Positions 9,105 through 16,703 of a stretch of DNA of 41,716 bases are shown piece by piece. The stretch lies in NCBI GenBank assembly GCA_019359115.1, contig JAHHHW010000122.1, positions 1 through 41,716 of the forward strand, in the 5' to 3' direction. The stretch comes from Pelatocladus maniniholoensis HA4357-MV3 (GTDB lineage Bacteria > Cyanobacteriota > Cyanobacteriia > Cyanobacteriales > Nostocaceae). The notes under the pieces were generated by a model that was not told where the DNA came from, searched no databases, and saw nothing but the letters and a program-made list of their open reading frames with translations. Every line of letters starts with the position of its first letter. Position 1 is the stretch's first letter. The position numbers were made by a program, and so were the translations under genes.

Positions 9105-10001
9105 GATAAATTGAGGGATCGTTATTTGCAATCTAGCCATGTCTTCAGCTTGTTGTGTAGTCAGAGAAAATGGAACAATTTCTAAATTTCCCCCCATCAC
9201 TCCTAAAATAGTTTGATTGAGTAAGAACTTCATTCCGGGGTCGAAAGTAATATTTTCTTCCTCAGTTTCAGCAACCTGATTTTTAGATGAAATTAAATCT
9301 ATTGGTTCACTGTGTAAAATACCCTGTTTAGGTACATCTAGCCAGACATAAACAAAATTATCTGTAGATGAAGTTTGGGAAGAAATATAAATATTACCTT
9401 CCTCTATTTGAGCGATCGCACTTTCGATTAAGTTAATTAATACTTGTTTGAACCAACGAGAATCCACAACCACTTTCAAATCTGATTCTGGTAATAAGAC
9501 TTTGAAAGGGAAATTGCGATTTTCCGCCAGCATGTAAGTTAAATCATAAACTTCCTGCAACAGTTCTGTAAGCGATCGCGGTTGCAAGTCGAGTTTATTT
9601 GTACCATGTTCTAATCTGGCAACTGTGAGAATTTCATCAATTAATTTCAGTAGCTTCAGTGTTCGATCATGAGCTTGTTTGATAAATTCTCGTTCTTCTT
9701 CTGGATCTTCACACAGATTTGCCAAAATTAATTGCTGTAAACCAATTAAACCATTGATTGGCGATCGCAATACGTGGGTAGTCCGCGCCAAATACCCCGC
9801 TTTAAACTGGCTCATTTCTCGCGCCATTTCATACGCTAGTTGAGTCTGTTTAATCTGTTGTTGGAGTTTCACAACATCTTGTTTTTCTGCTGGTAGTACT
9901 GGGGATGAACTAGATGGCCTATTTATACGTGCCAATAATCCAGCAATACCCAATCCTAATAAAAGTCCGGCTCCGAGATCTACCCAGTTACTCCAATTCA
10001 T
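9099..10001 (-). CDS. Membrane-anchored histidine-kinase-like protein with degenerate ATPase domain
   Basis: This roughly 300-residue protein starts MNWSNWVDLGAGLLLGLGIAGLLARI, a single N-terminal membrane anchor. A helical region leads into a HisKA-like dimerisation helix, YLARTTHVLRSPINGLIGLQQ, which keeps the phospho-acceptor-type His. The following HATPase region is reduced: the N-box reads QVLINLIESAIAQIEEG, so the second, Mg-ATP-binding Asn (normally NxxxNA) is Ser. No clear DxGxG G1 or GTGLGL G2 box is present. It may therefore be a phospho-acceptor or scaffold rather than an active kinase; no response regulator is adjacent. An in-frame ATG at 10037 is possible but lies at the edge of an AGTTATC repeat. 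Confidence 0.7.
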   Translation of the reverse strand: MNWSNWVDLGAGLLLGLGIAGLLARINRPSSSSPVLPAEKQDVVKLQQQIKQTQLAYEMAREMSQFKAGYLARTTHVLRSPINGLIGLQQLILANLCEDPEEEREFIKQAHDRTLKLLKLIDEILTVARLEHGTNKLDLQPRSLTELLQEVYDLTYMLAENRNFPFKVLLPESDLKVVVDSRWFKQVLINLIESAIAQIEEGNIYISSQTSSTDNFVYVWLDVPKQGILHSEPIDLISSKNQVAETEEENITFDPGMKFLLNQTILGVMGGNLEIVPFSLTTQQAEDMARLQITIPQFIS

Positions 10002-10038
10002 ACATTCGGCAAATATCAACTTTTTAACAGTAATCATT

Positions 10039-10090
10039 TATCAGTTATCAGTTATCAGTTAACAAGCTTAATCACTGATAACTGATCATT
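10039..10090. repeat. AGTTATC heptamer repeat with inverted arm
   Basis: TCAGTTATCAGTTATCAGTT (10041-10060) repeats the heptamer AGTTATC and is answered by ACTGATAACTGATCA at about 10074-10088. It fills the gap between tsaC and the kinase-like gene, both on the minus strand. It is the short tandemly repeated (STRR-like) type known from heterocyst-forming cyanobacteria. Confidence 0.7.
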
Positions 10091-10093
10091 GAT

Positions 10094-10681
10094 TTAATCC
10101 AGCTTAACTCCTCCTTGCCGCAAAATCTGCCAATTCATTCCAGTCCATTTGGCAACAGTGGAAGGTACTCCATTTCTTGGTATTTTATTTTCATATTCTG
10201 TACTAGCCAAAGCCAGAACTTCAGGGAATTGGGCTGTGATTTCTGTCATTGTTTGCAAAGGTGGCTGGCCTGACAAGTTAGCACTAGTGGTAGCGAGAGG
10301 GCCTGTTTGTGCTAATATCTTTTGAGCGATCGCACAATCAGGAACTCGGATACCAATGGTCGTTGCATCTATAGGATTCATCACTCTTGGAAGCCGTGTA
10401 GAGGCTGGTAAAACTAAAGTCAGCGCCCCTGGCCAATATTTCTGAGCAACTTCTTGCCAAATTTGATACTCTTGTTCGCTACCTTTAACAAAAGCCCAGA
10501 GTGCTTCTGGATGAGCCGCCATTAAAATTAATGGTTTATCTTGAGTGCGTTGTTTAGCTTGAAAAATTAAGGTCGCCTGCTCTGGTAAACTTGCCAAAGC
10601 GGGAACAGTGTCTGTAGGAAAACTGATTAATCTACCTGCTTTTACAGCAGCTACGAGCGTATCGAAAGAAACTTGTGCCAT
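10094..10681 (-). CDS. tsaC: Threonylcarbamoyl-AMP synthase (Sua5/YrdC/TsaC family)
   Basis: This 195-residue single YrdC domain has the N-terminal FPTDTVPALA, then KQRTQDKPLILM (the KxR...K(S/P)xxx(L/I) nucleotide-binding signature), YWPGALTLVL, IGIRVPD and the C-terminal TSANLSGQP. It makes threonylcarbamoyl-AMP from Thr, bicarbonate and ATP, the first step of t6A formation at A37 of ANN-decoding tRNAs. TsaD, the transfer subunit, is also in this window (16704-17747). There is no Sua5 C-terminal domain, so this is the short TsaC form. It lies directly downstream of prmC on the same strand, separated by a 49-base AT-rich gap. Confidence 0.92.
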   Translation of the reverse strand: MAQVSFDTLVAAVKAGRLISFPTDTVPALASLPEQATLIFQAKQRTQDKPLILMAAHPEALWAFVKGSEQEYQIWQEVAQKYWPGALTLVLPASTRLPRVMNPIDATTIGIRVPDCAIAQKILAQTGPLATTSANLSGQPPLQTMTEITAQFPEVLALASTEYENKIPRNGVPSTVAKWTGMNWQILRQGGVKLD

Positions 10682-10730
10682 TTCAAAATTATGAATTATA
10701 AATTATGAATTATGAAAATTAATTTTTATT

Positions 10731-11645
10731 TCATAATTTATAAGCAAGGGCAAAACGGTCGATACCAGCTAAATCAGCATGAATTTCAATATTGCAGTAG
10801 CTACCTTGATTTTGTAGCATCTCCCGTACTGCATCCGCTTGTCCGGCCATCATCTCTACAAGCCACACTCCACCTGATTTTAAATAACTAGGGGAAGTTT
10901 CGATTAAATAGCGGATACAGTCTAAACCATCATCACCACCATCAAGTGCCATATGTGGCTCATGATTGACAACTTCTGGTTGCAGGGTTGACATGGTACT
11001 GGTAGGGATATAAGGGGGGTTTGACACCATCCCACTGAATTGTCCTTTTAAAGACTCCAGTGGTTCCCACCAATAGCCTTGATAAAAGTTGATGCGATCG
11101 CTCAGTCCAGCATTCTGAGCATTAATTTGAGCGATCGCAATTGCTGCTGATGAGTAGTCAACCGCGTGAATTGTCGCTTTGTGCAAAGCATCTGCTAGCC
11201 CAATGGCGATCGCTCCACTACCGCTTCCTAAATCGACCCAGTGTCCTTGTTGGAGGCTCAGATTTTCCTTACTCTTGGCTACTGCTGCAACAGTAATATC
11301 AATCAAACATTCAGTTTCTGGTCTTGGGATTAAAACCGCAGGAGAAACTGTAATTTTAAATTGTCGCCAAGGTGTAACTCCTGCAATGTATTGTATTGGC
11401 AGGCGTTCTTTTAATCGTTTTTGCCACAAAATATCTAGTTCTTCTAAAGGTAGCTGCAACTGGATATGCGATCGCTCTTTAAACGACTCCAAACGTAGTG
11501 CCAAACGATCTAACCCAGCTATTTCTTGTAATAGCCAGTCTACTTCGACAGGTGATACATCAGCAGTAATCGAGGCTGCGATCGCTGCTTGACGCCATTC
11601 CCAAAGTTGCAAACCAGAAATTTCTTTTGCTTGTTGCTCTACCAT
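10731..11645 (-). CDS. prmC: Peptide chain release factor N5-glutamine methyltransferase
   Basis: This 304-residue PrmC/HemK has an N-terminal helical domain (1-80), then IPRPETE (106-112), the S-adenosylmethionine loop VDLGSGSGAIAIGL (137-150), AVDYSSAA for the ribose-binding acid, and the catalytic NPPY at 209-212. It methylates the Gln of the GGQ motif in release factors RF1 and RF2. It begins with ATG at 11645 and is followed by tsaC; prmC-tsaC neighbours are common in bacteria and both act on the translation machinery. Its 3' end lies in a short AT-rich palindromic spacer with ATAATTTATAAG-like arms. Confidence 0.95.
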   Translation of the reverse strand: MVEQQAKEISGLQLWEWRQAAIAASITADVSPVEVDWLLQEIAGLDRLALRLESFKERSHIQLQLPLEELDILWQKRLKERLPIQYIAGVTPWRQFKITVSPAVLIPRPETECLIDITVAAVAKSKENLSLQQGHWVDLGSGSGAIAIGLADALHKATIHAVDYSSAAIAIAQINAQNAGLSDRINFYQGYWWEPLESLKGQFSGMVSNPPYIPTSTMSTLQPEVVNHEPHMALDGGDDGLDCIRYLIETSPSYLKSGGVWLVEMMAGQADAVREMLQNQGSYCNIEIHADLAGIDRFALAYKL

Positions 11646-11647
11646 GA

Positions 11648-11781
11648 TGAACAGTTATTAGTTATCAGTTATCAGTTATCAGTTAACTGACTCTCTTTTT
11701 CCCCGACTAAATATCACGAAGTCTAATGTATGGGAATAATATCAATCTGATAACTGTTAACTTTTTACTGATAACTGATCG
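11648..11781. repeat. Inverted AGTTATC / AACTGAT repeat pair upstream of prmC
   Basis: TTATCAGTTATCAGTTATCA with flanking heptamers at about 11655-11688 faces GATAACTGTTAACT and ACTGATAACTGATC at about 11750-11780. The 50 bases between the arms show no gene. The block separates prmC from the Tic22-like gene upstream on the same strand and could form a long hairpin. Confidence 0.65.
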
Positions 11782-11787
11782 GGCTAG

Positions 11788-12615
11788 TTATTTTTTCGGT
11801 TGAGTGGGTGTTGTAGCAGCAGGTTTGGGCTTGATAGCTGGTGTAGCAGCTGTGTTAGGTGCATTAGTCCTTGGCTGCTTGCTGATATATTCTAAGCTCT
11901 CAGAAGATGGTACTAGAGTAACTTGCTTCAACCACTCGTCATTTTTTTGCTGTAACGTTTGGATGACGCCTTCAATATCAACTACTTGAATTTCAGCTTT
12001 GGGAATATCTTTCTTAATCTGGTTCAATAGACCCTGGGCGTCCTTTTGACTGAGAAACAGAGGTACAATTTCCTGATTGTTAGAACGTCGTTTGACTGAA
12101 ACGTATCCTTTATCTGCCGATTGGACAATAAACACAGGTACGATTAACTGTTTGACCTCTTGACCCTTTTGGCGTAGTAGTGTGACTGCTCCCTGAAGGT
12201 CTTGTTGTCCAGGTTGCAGTGCAAATAAGACGCGGTCTGGTTTATTTTTATCTTCTTGCAGCTTTTTATAAATAACCCCCATTGGTACTGGTTTTACTTG
12301 CAGAGTTTTTACCATGTCCACAATCTTCGGGTCTTTTTGTTTCCGCAGTTCTTCTAAAAAAGCCTGTGCTTCCTGTCCGTTCATAAAAACATCTGCCACC
12401 GTAGTATTTTTTTGTCCATTTTGGGCAGCAGGTAGAGTACGAGTTAGCGGTACACCTTGAGGATTAGTAAGAAGAAAAACAGGTACTTCATTCAGTTTTT
12501 CTGCTATTTGTTGTTCTGGTAATGCTAGTACTGGGGCATTTCCGCTAAAAACTATTGCCAGCAGAGTACTCCCCACTAAACCTAATGTTGTACCCCAGCG
12601 AACCAATGATTTCAT
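11788..12615 (-). CDS. Tic22-like periplasmic protein
   Basis: This 275-residue protein from ATG 12615 (MKSLVRWGTTLGLVGSTLLAIVF) has a signal peptide ending near NAPVLA-LPEQ. Two similar domains follow, each with the pattern (V)PVFLL...NPQG/VPVFIVQS...K and an F(M/L)xxxxAQxxL helix (VFMNGQEAQAFLEEL, LFLSQKDAQGLLNQI), the hallmark of the Tic22 fold. A low-complexity Pro/Thr/Lys tail ends the protein. Cyanobacterial Tic22 proteins are periplasmic or thylakoid-lumenal chaperones linked to outer-membrane biogenesis. AGGAG lies 7 bases before ATG 12615, whereas the upstream in-frame ATG codons lack a ribosome binding site. Confidence 0.85.
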   Translation of the reverse strand: MKSLVRWGTTLGLVGSTLLAIVFSGNAPVLALPEQQIAEKLNEVPVFLLTNPQGVPLTRTLPAAQNGQKNTTVADVFMNGQEAQAFLEELRKQKDPKIVDMVKTLQVKPVPMGVIYKKLQEDKNKPDRVLFALQPGQQDLQGAVTLLRQKGQEVKQLIVPVFIVQSADKGYVSVKRRSNNQEIVPLFLSQKDAQGLLNQIKKDIPKAEIQVVDIEGVIQTLQQKNDEWLKQVTLVPSSESLEYISKQPRTNAPNTAATPAIKPKPAATTPTQPKK

Positions 12616-12804
12616 GACTTCTCCTAGCATCAATATTTTTAATTAAATCAAAGGAATAGTTATATTCGCACAGAACCGACTAGTTTCTGTTATGGTATCT
12701 GTTTTGCTAGTGGATTGTGCAATTGTCTGTTTGTCTATTTCGCCTAAAAATTGACAAACTTCAAACTAACGTAGATAGATGCCTGCTATATGTTGCTTTC
12801 AAAA

Positions 12805-12979
12805 GGGAACATCCCAAATTTTTCAATATACTGCGCTTGGGTTTAAACCCCTAGCTCTCGTAGCACAAGTCGTCTTTCTACGACTCAAATAAATCAAACA
12901 GTCTGCTTAAGCATACTTTAGCTATAAGACTCTTTGATTTTAATTGCAGGTGGGTTCTTTGAACATTTGAGATGCTCCT
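12805..12979 (-). mobile_element. MITE family 1, degraded copy, with 8-bp target duplication
   Basis: A 175-bp element with ends GGGAACATCCCAAA and, inverted, AGGAGCATCTCAAA. It is flanked by the direct repeat TTTCAAAA (12797-12804 and 12980-12987). The sequence matches the element at 39301-39473 along its length in the opposite orientation: shared blocks include CAAGTCGTCTT, ATCAAACAGTCTGCTT and GAACATTTG. It has no coding capacity, so it would have moved with a transposase encoded elsewhere. Internal hairpins are partly decayed, for example AGTCGT/ACGACT kept while others carry mismatches. Confidence 0.8.
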
Positions 12980-12987
12980 TTTCAAAA

Positions 12988-13555
12988 GACGAAAACTTTT
13001 CCACTCATGAAGGCGACAAATGCCATTTTATTGCCTTACTATGCCATACTTGACGCCACATGCAAGTCATTCGTTCCATCTACCACATGAAATCACTGCC
13101 TTAATTTACACATATCCCCAAAGAAATTCAATTTGTTGTTTTTACCTCAAAACTAGGCTAACAGCAAAATTACAGAGTTTTCTTCTACCGCAAAAATAAG
13201 CAAAGAAAGTGCAAATATAATTACCAAAAATTTTTGCAAATCTCTCAGATTAAAATATAGTCAATTTTTGTTTATTTATGAGAAAAACTAAATACTTTAT
13301 GTTTCTATGTCTAGAACTGGAGGAATAATATTTAACCAACCAAAGTTGGAGGTGATAAATGACAGATTATGTTATGAATTGCGATCGCAATATCTACTTA
13401 GTATAACTATCAACATAGCTTAATAATAACTATAAGTCTGTTTTAGATTTCTCTTCTTTATCCTTATATAGGATTCTTATTTGATTTGTGTTGGCGTGGC
13501 CTGCCCTCTGCGCTTACAGAATTCAGTACAGTTGATTTTAAGCTTCTCTGTTAAA
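12988..13555. other. Long AT-rich spacer between the family 1 MITE and tRNA-Pro
   Basis: About 570 bases with no gene of normal size. It holds the 15-codon frame at 13359-13406, one HIP1 octamer at 13381 and AT-rich stretches. I cannot assign a promoter or a non-coding RNA with confidence. Confidence 0.4.
13359..13406 (+). CDS. Possible 15-residue peptide with an ideal Shine-Dalgarno
   Basis: GGAGGTGAT (13348-13356) is fully complementary to the usual 16S rRNA 3' end. ATG follows with 6 bases after GGAGG, and the frame reads MTDYVMNCDRNIYLV before TAA. CCAAC/GTTGG flanking the Shine-Dalgarno could form a small hairpin. I do not recognise the peptide. It could be a leader peptide, a small protein or chance; codons 9-10 fall in a HIP1 octamer. 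Confidence 0.25.
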   Translation: MTDYVMNCDRNIYLV

Positions 13556-13629
13556 TCGGGATGACAGGATTTGAACCTGCGGCATCCTGCTCCCAAAGCA
13601 GGCGCGCTACCAAGCTGCGCTACATCCCG
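13556..13629 (-). tRNA. tRNA-Pro (anticodon UGG)
   Basis: Read on the minus strand, the 74 bases fold as a full cloverleaf. The acceptor stem CGGGATG pairs with CATCCCG, followed by discriminator A. A D arm with GCGC and the AGCTTGGTAG loop follows. The anticodon stem CCTGC/GCAGG encloses TTTGGGA (anticodon TGG), and the T arm reads CAGGTTCAAATCCTG. CCA is not encoded. This tRNA reads CCN Pro codons, mainly CCA and CCG. Confidence 0.96.
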
Positions 13630-13833
13630 TTGATTTCCTTTAATACTTTATCACATTTGAATGCATTAAAGTAAAACACAAACTAAATTGTAGATATTTA
13701 TTCTACAGCTTAGTACTATGTAGATTTACTTTTGTGCAAACAATAGATAAATTTATAAGAAACTTGCCCATATGTCAAGTGACATGCTCTTGGCGCTGCC
13801 GCAAATTGACAGCGCGGGCTTCTCACTGACTGA

Positions 13834-14379
13834 TTACTGAGGATACCAGAACATACCTTTAATACCTTCTGGATCGGACATAAAACCCAAACTTCGATAG
13901 AAGTCTACAACATGGGGGTCAGCAAACAGAGTCACATTGCTAATTTCTTCACTCCTCAGTTTTTTGAGTACGTATTTCATCAGTGCTTTACCCAGTCCTT
14001 TACTTTGAAATTCTGGATGAACTACCACATCCCAAATCGTGGCATTAAAAGCATGATCTGAGGTGGCACGGGCAAAACCAATGAGCCGCCTTTTATTACC
14101 TCGCACTTGCCACATGGAAGCAACGAGAAAACTATGCTCAATAGCTTTTTTGACTTTTCTTAAAGGACGACGCGACCAACCAACCGCATCACATAGTTCT
14201 TCAAGTTCATATAAATCAATATCTCGTTCTGTACTAAAAACAATGCGAGCCTCCTGGGTAGAAGCTTCTTTGACACCATTGGAATTACCAACAGTGTCCA
14301 CTGTATACTCTTCAAAGGAAGTAGTTTTACTTGTTGCGATCGGTTCAGAAGCACTAAACCAAGTTTTCCAAAAACCCAT
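13834..14379 (-). CDS. GNAT-family acetyltransferase, plastid GNAT2/NSI-like
   Basis: This 181-residue protein has a poorly conserved N-terminal 45 residues, then a GNAT domain: the [21 protein letters not shown] entry, [26 protein letters not shown] (about 99-124), and the acetyl-CoA loop QSKGLG (125-130). The end, [10 protein letters not shown]...MFWYP, completes motif B. The whole pattern resembles cyanobacterial relatives of plastid NSI/GNAT2 lysine or N-terminal acetyltransferases; this assignment is from memory of the family. The substrate is unknown. It shares [10 protein letters not shown] and ATIWDVV with the GNAT at 8631-9044. It stands alone, 200 bases from tRNA-Pro. Confidence 0.85.
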   Translation of the reverse strand: MGFWKTWFSASEPIATSKTTSFEEYTVDTVGNSNGVKEASTQEARIVFSTERDIDLYELEELCDAVGWSRRPLRKVKKAIEHSFLVASMWQVRGNKRRLIGFARATSDHAFNATIWDVVVHPEFQSKGLGKALMKYVLKKLRSEEISNVTLFADPHVVDFYRSLGFMSDPEGIKGMFWYPQ

Positions 14380-14805
14380 GCCAGCGTGGTTCGGGTAGTA
14401 TAACTGAATTGGTTTCTAATGAAAGAGTGTTTCTTAACGCTTAACTGAAATTTATGTCTAAGTATCTCTCACATCCGGGATTTTTGGTCTTGTTGAGATT
14501 TTCAATGACAATTATTCAGTAATCGTTTACTTCACATCAATCATTTTCAACTTTAGCATTTTGTGATAAAGCTAGGAGAAATTAAGCCAAAGCACAACTA
14601 TTTTGAAAATAGGGTGTAGATCTGTAAAGGTGTAGAGGTGTAAAAAGAGTCAAACAATTTTGGATTTTAGATTTTGGAAAATGGAATTGACCCCACAGAT
14701 AAATCGGGGGGCTTGAGGATGGTCAGGCTACTTAAAACTAAATAACACACAAAATATAATTAACGCTTTAGATTTGATCACAGCAAGCAAGGCTTACTTC
14801 CAACA
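14380..14805. other. Spacer between divergent genes
   Basis: 426 bases that must hold the promoters of the GNAT gene (minus) and the ACT-like gene (plus). I see no open frame of note, no clear dyad and no shared repeat family, only AT-rich sequence and one CCCACAGATAAATCGGGGGG stretch. Confidence 0.4.
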
Positions 14806-15525
14806 ATGGCTTCTGGTTTAAAATCTTCGACACTGGAACTCCTAAAGCGCTTTAATCGCGCATTTCCTCAGTTTTATGAACAATTTGTCAGTAGTGAGAT
14901 TCAACTGCAAAATTTGCGGTTGGCCTACCGCCTCTATAAAAGCAAACGCGCGGTTATTGAACTGAAGCCAGAAGGTAGCAAAAGTGCCTTGCATTTCGCT
15001 TACCGTAACCAATCGTTTCTGTTGAGCGATATATTTGGTGTACTAGCGGCTTATGGGCTAACGATTCACGGTTTAAGCTTATACGGTCAGATCAAATCGC
15101 CGATGTTAGTATTTATCAAACTATTGGTTTCTCGTGGTAGTAAAGCTTTGAGCGAGAAAACATCAGAAAATGTTTGTCGCGCTATTCGAGAGGCTTTAGC
15201 AGGGCGATTTGAAGTAGAAGAAATGCTGGCAGTAGAATTTAATCTCGATGTTGGTTTAGAGCAGGTACAAACTGAATTTTATGTTGATCCAGTCTTTCAT
15301 CTACCGGCTTTAGTAATAGAGGCTGATAACCAACCAGGATTATTTTATAAAGCGATGTATGCCATTTGGCAGGAAGACCTTTTGGTAGTGAATGCCAACT
15401 TGTTAGTATGGCGTGGACGTACGCGCTTGATTCTCTACTTGTTAGGACCGAATGAAAGTCTCATTCCAGAATACTTGGGTCACAAAATTGCTGAAGGCGT
15501 GCGACATAGATTATTGGGCAAGTGA
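14806..15525 (+). CDS. Conserved protein with probable tandem ACT-like domains
   Basis: This 239-residue soluble protein has no membrane segment or catalytic motif that I can recognise. Two stretches look like ACT-domain starts: about residues 66-90 (NQSFLLSDIFGVLAAYGLTIHGLSLYG) and about 168-195 (VIEADNQPGLFYKAMYAIWQEDLLVVNANLL). Each has the short loop, amphipathic helix and 'I..A.L' strand seen in ACT modules such as those ending GlnD and RelA. A regulatory, ligand-binding role is plausible but inferred. It stands before an alpha/beta hydrolase gene with a repeat-bearing gap of 123 bases. Confidence 0.6.
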   Translation: MASGLKSSTLELLKRFNRAFPQFYEQFVSSEIQLQNLRLAYRLYKSKRAVIELKPEGSKSALHFAYRNQSFLLSDIFGVLAAYGLTIHGLSLYGQIKSPMLVFIKLLVSRGSKALSEKTSENVCRAIREALAGRFEVEEMLAVEFNLDVGLEQVQTEFYVDPVFHLPALVIEADNQPGLFYKAMYAIWQEDLLVVNANLLVWRGRTRLILYLLGPNESLIPEYLGHKIAEGVRHRLLGK

Positions 15526-15540
15526 AAACGTCAACCCCCT

Positions 15541-15640
15541 TCAGGGGAATTCAAAATTCAAAATTCAAAATTCAAAGTCACTTGTCTTGGTTTTTTGAGT
15601 TTTGACTTTTAACTAAGTCGTACTCACTCTTCAGAGTACG
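15541..15640 (+). promoter_or_regulatory. ATTCAAA heptamer repeats and a hairpin just before the hydrolase start
   Basis: About four tandem copies of the heptamer ATTCAAA lie at about 15550-15577. CGTACTC (15619-15625) pairs with GAGTACG (15634-15640), giving a 7-bp stem that ends 8 bases before the ATG of the hydrolase gene. A role in translation control or termination is possible but not shown. Confidence 0.4.
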
Positions 15641-15648
15641 ATAGAAGT

Positions 15649-16581
15649 ATGGCTACCATCGAAATCTTGGGCGTTCCACACGCATACGAACTTACAGTTC
15701 CCACGTCCTATCCCCATACTTTGGTATTTGTTCACGGTTGGCTCAATAGTCGTGGTTATTGGCAACCTGTGATTTCTCGCTTGTCAGGTGATTTTCAGTG
15801 TCTATCCTATGATTTGAGGGGTTTTGGCGAATCCCAGTCTAAGAAATATACCGATTTTATTCATCAGGGAGTTTCTTTTGAACTGGGTTCTATTCACCGC
15901 AGTGACTTTGTGAATCCATTCGAGTCCCTTTACACGCCAGCCGCCTATGCACAGGATTTAAATGTTCTGTTGGAACAGCTAAATATTACTAGTGCTTGGC
16001 TTGTTGGTCATTCTTTGGGAGGTACGATCGCTCTATGGGGAACTGCTCAAAAGCCTGATCGCATTCGAGGAGTGATCTGTATCAACTCTGGTGGTGGAAT
16101 TTATCTCAAAGAAGCCTTTGAGCAGTTTCGTTTAGCAGGTCAACGATTTTTACAAATTCGTCCTCGATGGCTTAGTCAAGTACCTTTAATTGATTTGCTG
16201 TTTACTAGAGCTAGTGTGGTACGTCCCTTAGAACGCTACTGGGCCCGTCAACGGATCATTGATTTCATTAGCGCTGATCCAGAAGCAGCTTTAGGAGCAT
16301 TGTTGGATTCTACAACAGAGGATGAAATTAACCGTTTACCTCAGCTAGTATCCCAACTAAAACAGCCAATTTATTTCCTTGCGGGTACTCAAGATAAGGT
16401 AATGGAACCCAAATATGTCCGTCATTTAGCAAGTTTTCATCCATTGTTTCAATACAGTGGGAACAATGTGATCGAAATTCCTAATTGTGGGCATCTAGCT
16501 ATGTTAGAGCAACCAGACGCGGTCGCTGACCACATCCGCTCAATTGTTTTTCAACACTCGGAAATAGGGGTTAGGGATTAG
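15649..16581 (+). CDS. Alpha/beta-fold hydrolase
   Basis: This 310-residue hydrolase has the oxyanion segment FVHGWLNSRGYW (27-38), the strand-turn YDLRGFGES, the nucleophile elbow GHSLGG with Ser122, the acid Asp249 in LAGTQDKVME, and His282 in PNCGHLAMLEQPD. The catalytic triad is therefore complete. The cap region (about 130-230) contains basic and aromatic residues and gives no substrate clue. No signal peptide is seen, so it is cytoplasmic. Cyanobacteria carry many such esterase/lipase-like proteins of unknown substrate. The end overlaps a GGGGTTAGGGATT repeat block that lies between it and convergent tsaD. Confidence 0.85.
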   Translation: MATIEILGVPHAYELTVPTSYPHTLVFVHGWLNSRGYWQPVISRLSGDFQCLSYDLRGFGESQSKKYTDFIHQGVSFELGSIHRSDFVNPFESLYTPAAYAQDLNVLLEQLNITSAWLVGHSLGGTIALWGTAQKPDRIRGVICINSGGGIYLKEAFEQFRLAGQRFLQIRPRWLSQVPLIDLLFTRASVVRPLERYWARQRIIDFISADPEAALGALLDSTTEDEINRLPQLVSQLKQPIYFLAGTQDKVMEPKYVRHLASFHPLFQYSGNNVIEIPNCGHLAMLEQPDAVADHIRSIVFQHSEIGVRD

Positions 16582-16703
16582 GGATCAGGGATTGGGGGTA
16601 AGAGATCGGGGATCAGGGAAGACACGGGGGACAGAGGAGAATTCTTTAACAAGTCTCTTCCCAATCCCCAATCCCCAATCCCCAATCCCCAATCCCCAAT
16701 CCC
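16566..16703. repeat. GGGGATT / CCCCAAT repeat block with conserved core (copy 1 of 3)
   Basis: Direct G-rich repeats (GGGATTAGGGATCAGGG type) from about 16567 face five or more CCCAATC heptamers at about 16659-16703. Between them sits a core, GAATTCTTTAACAAGTCTCT (from 16639), that recurs with one or two changes at 29148 and 34776. It lies between two convergent genes and may end transcription from both. Confidence 0.7.
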
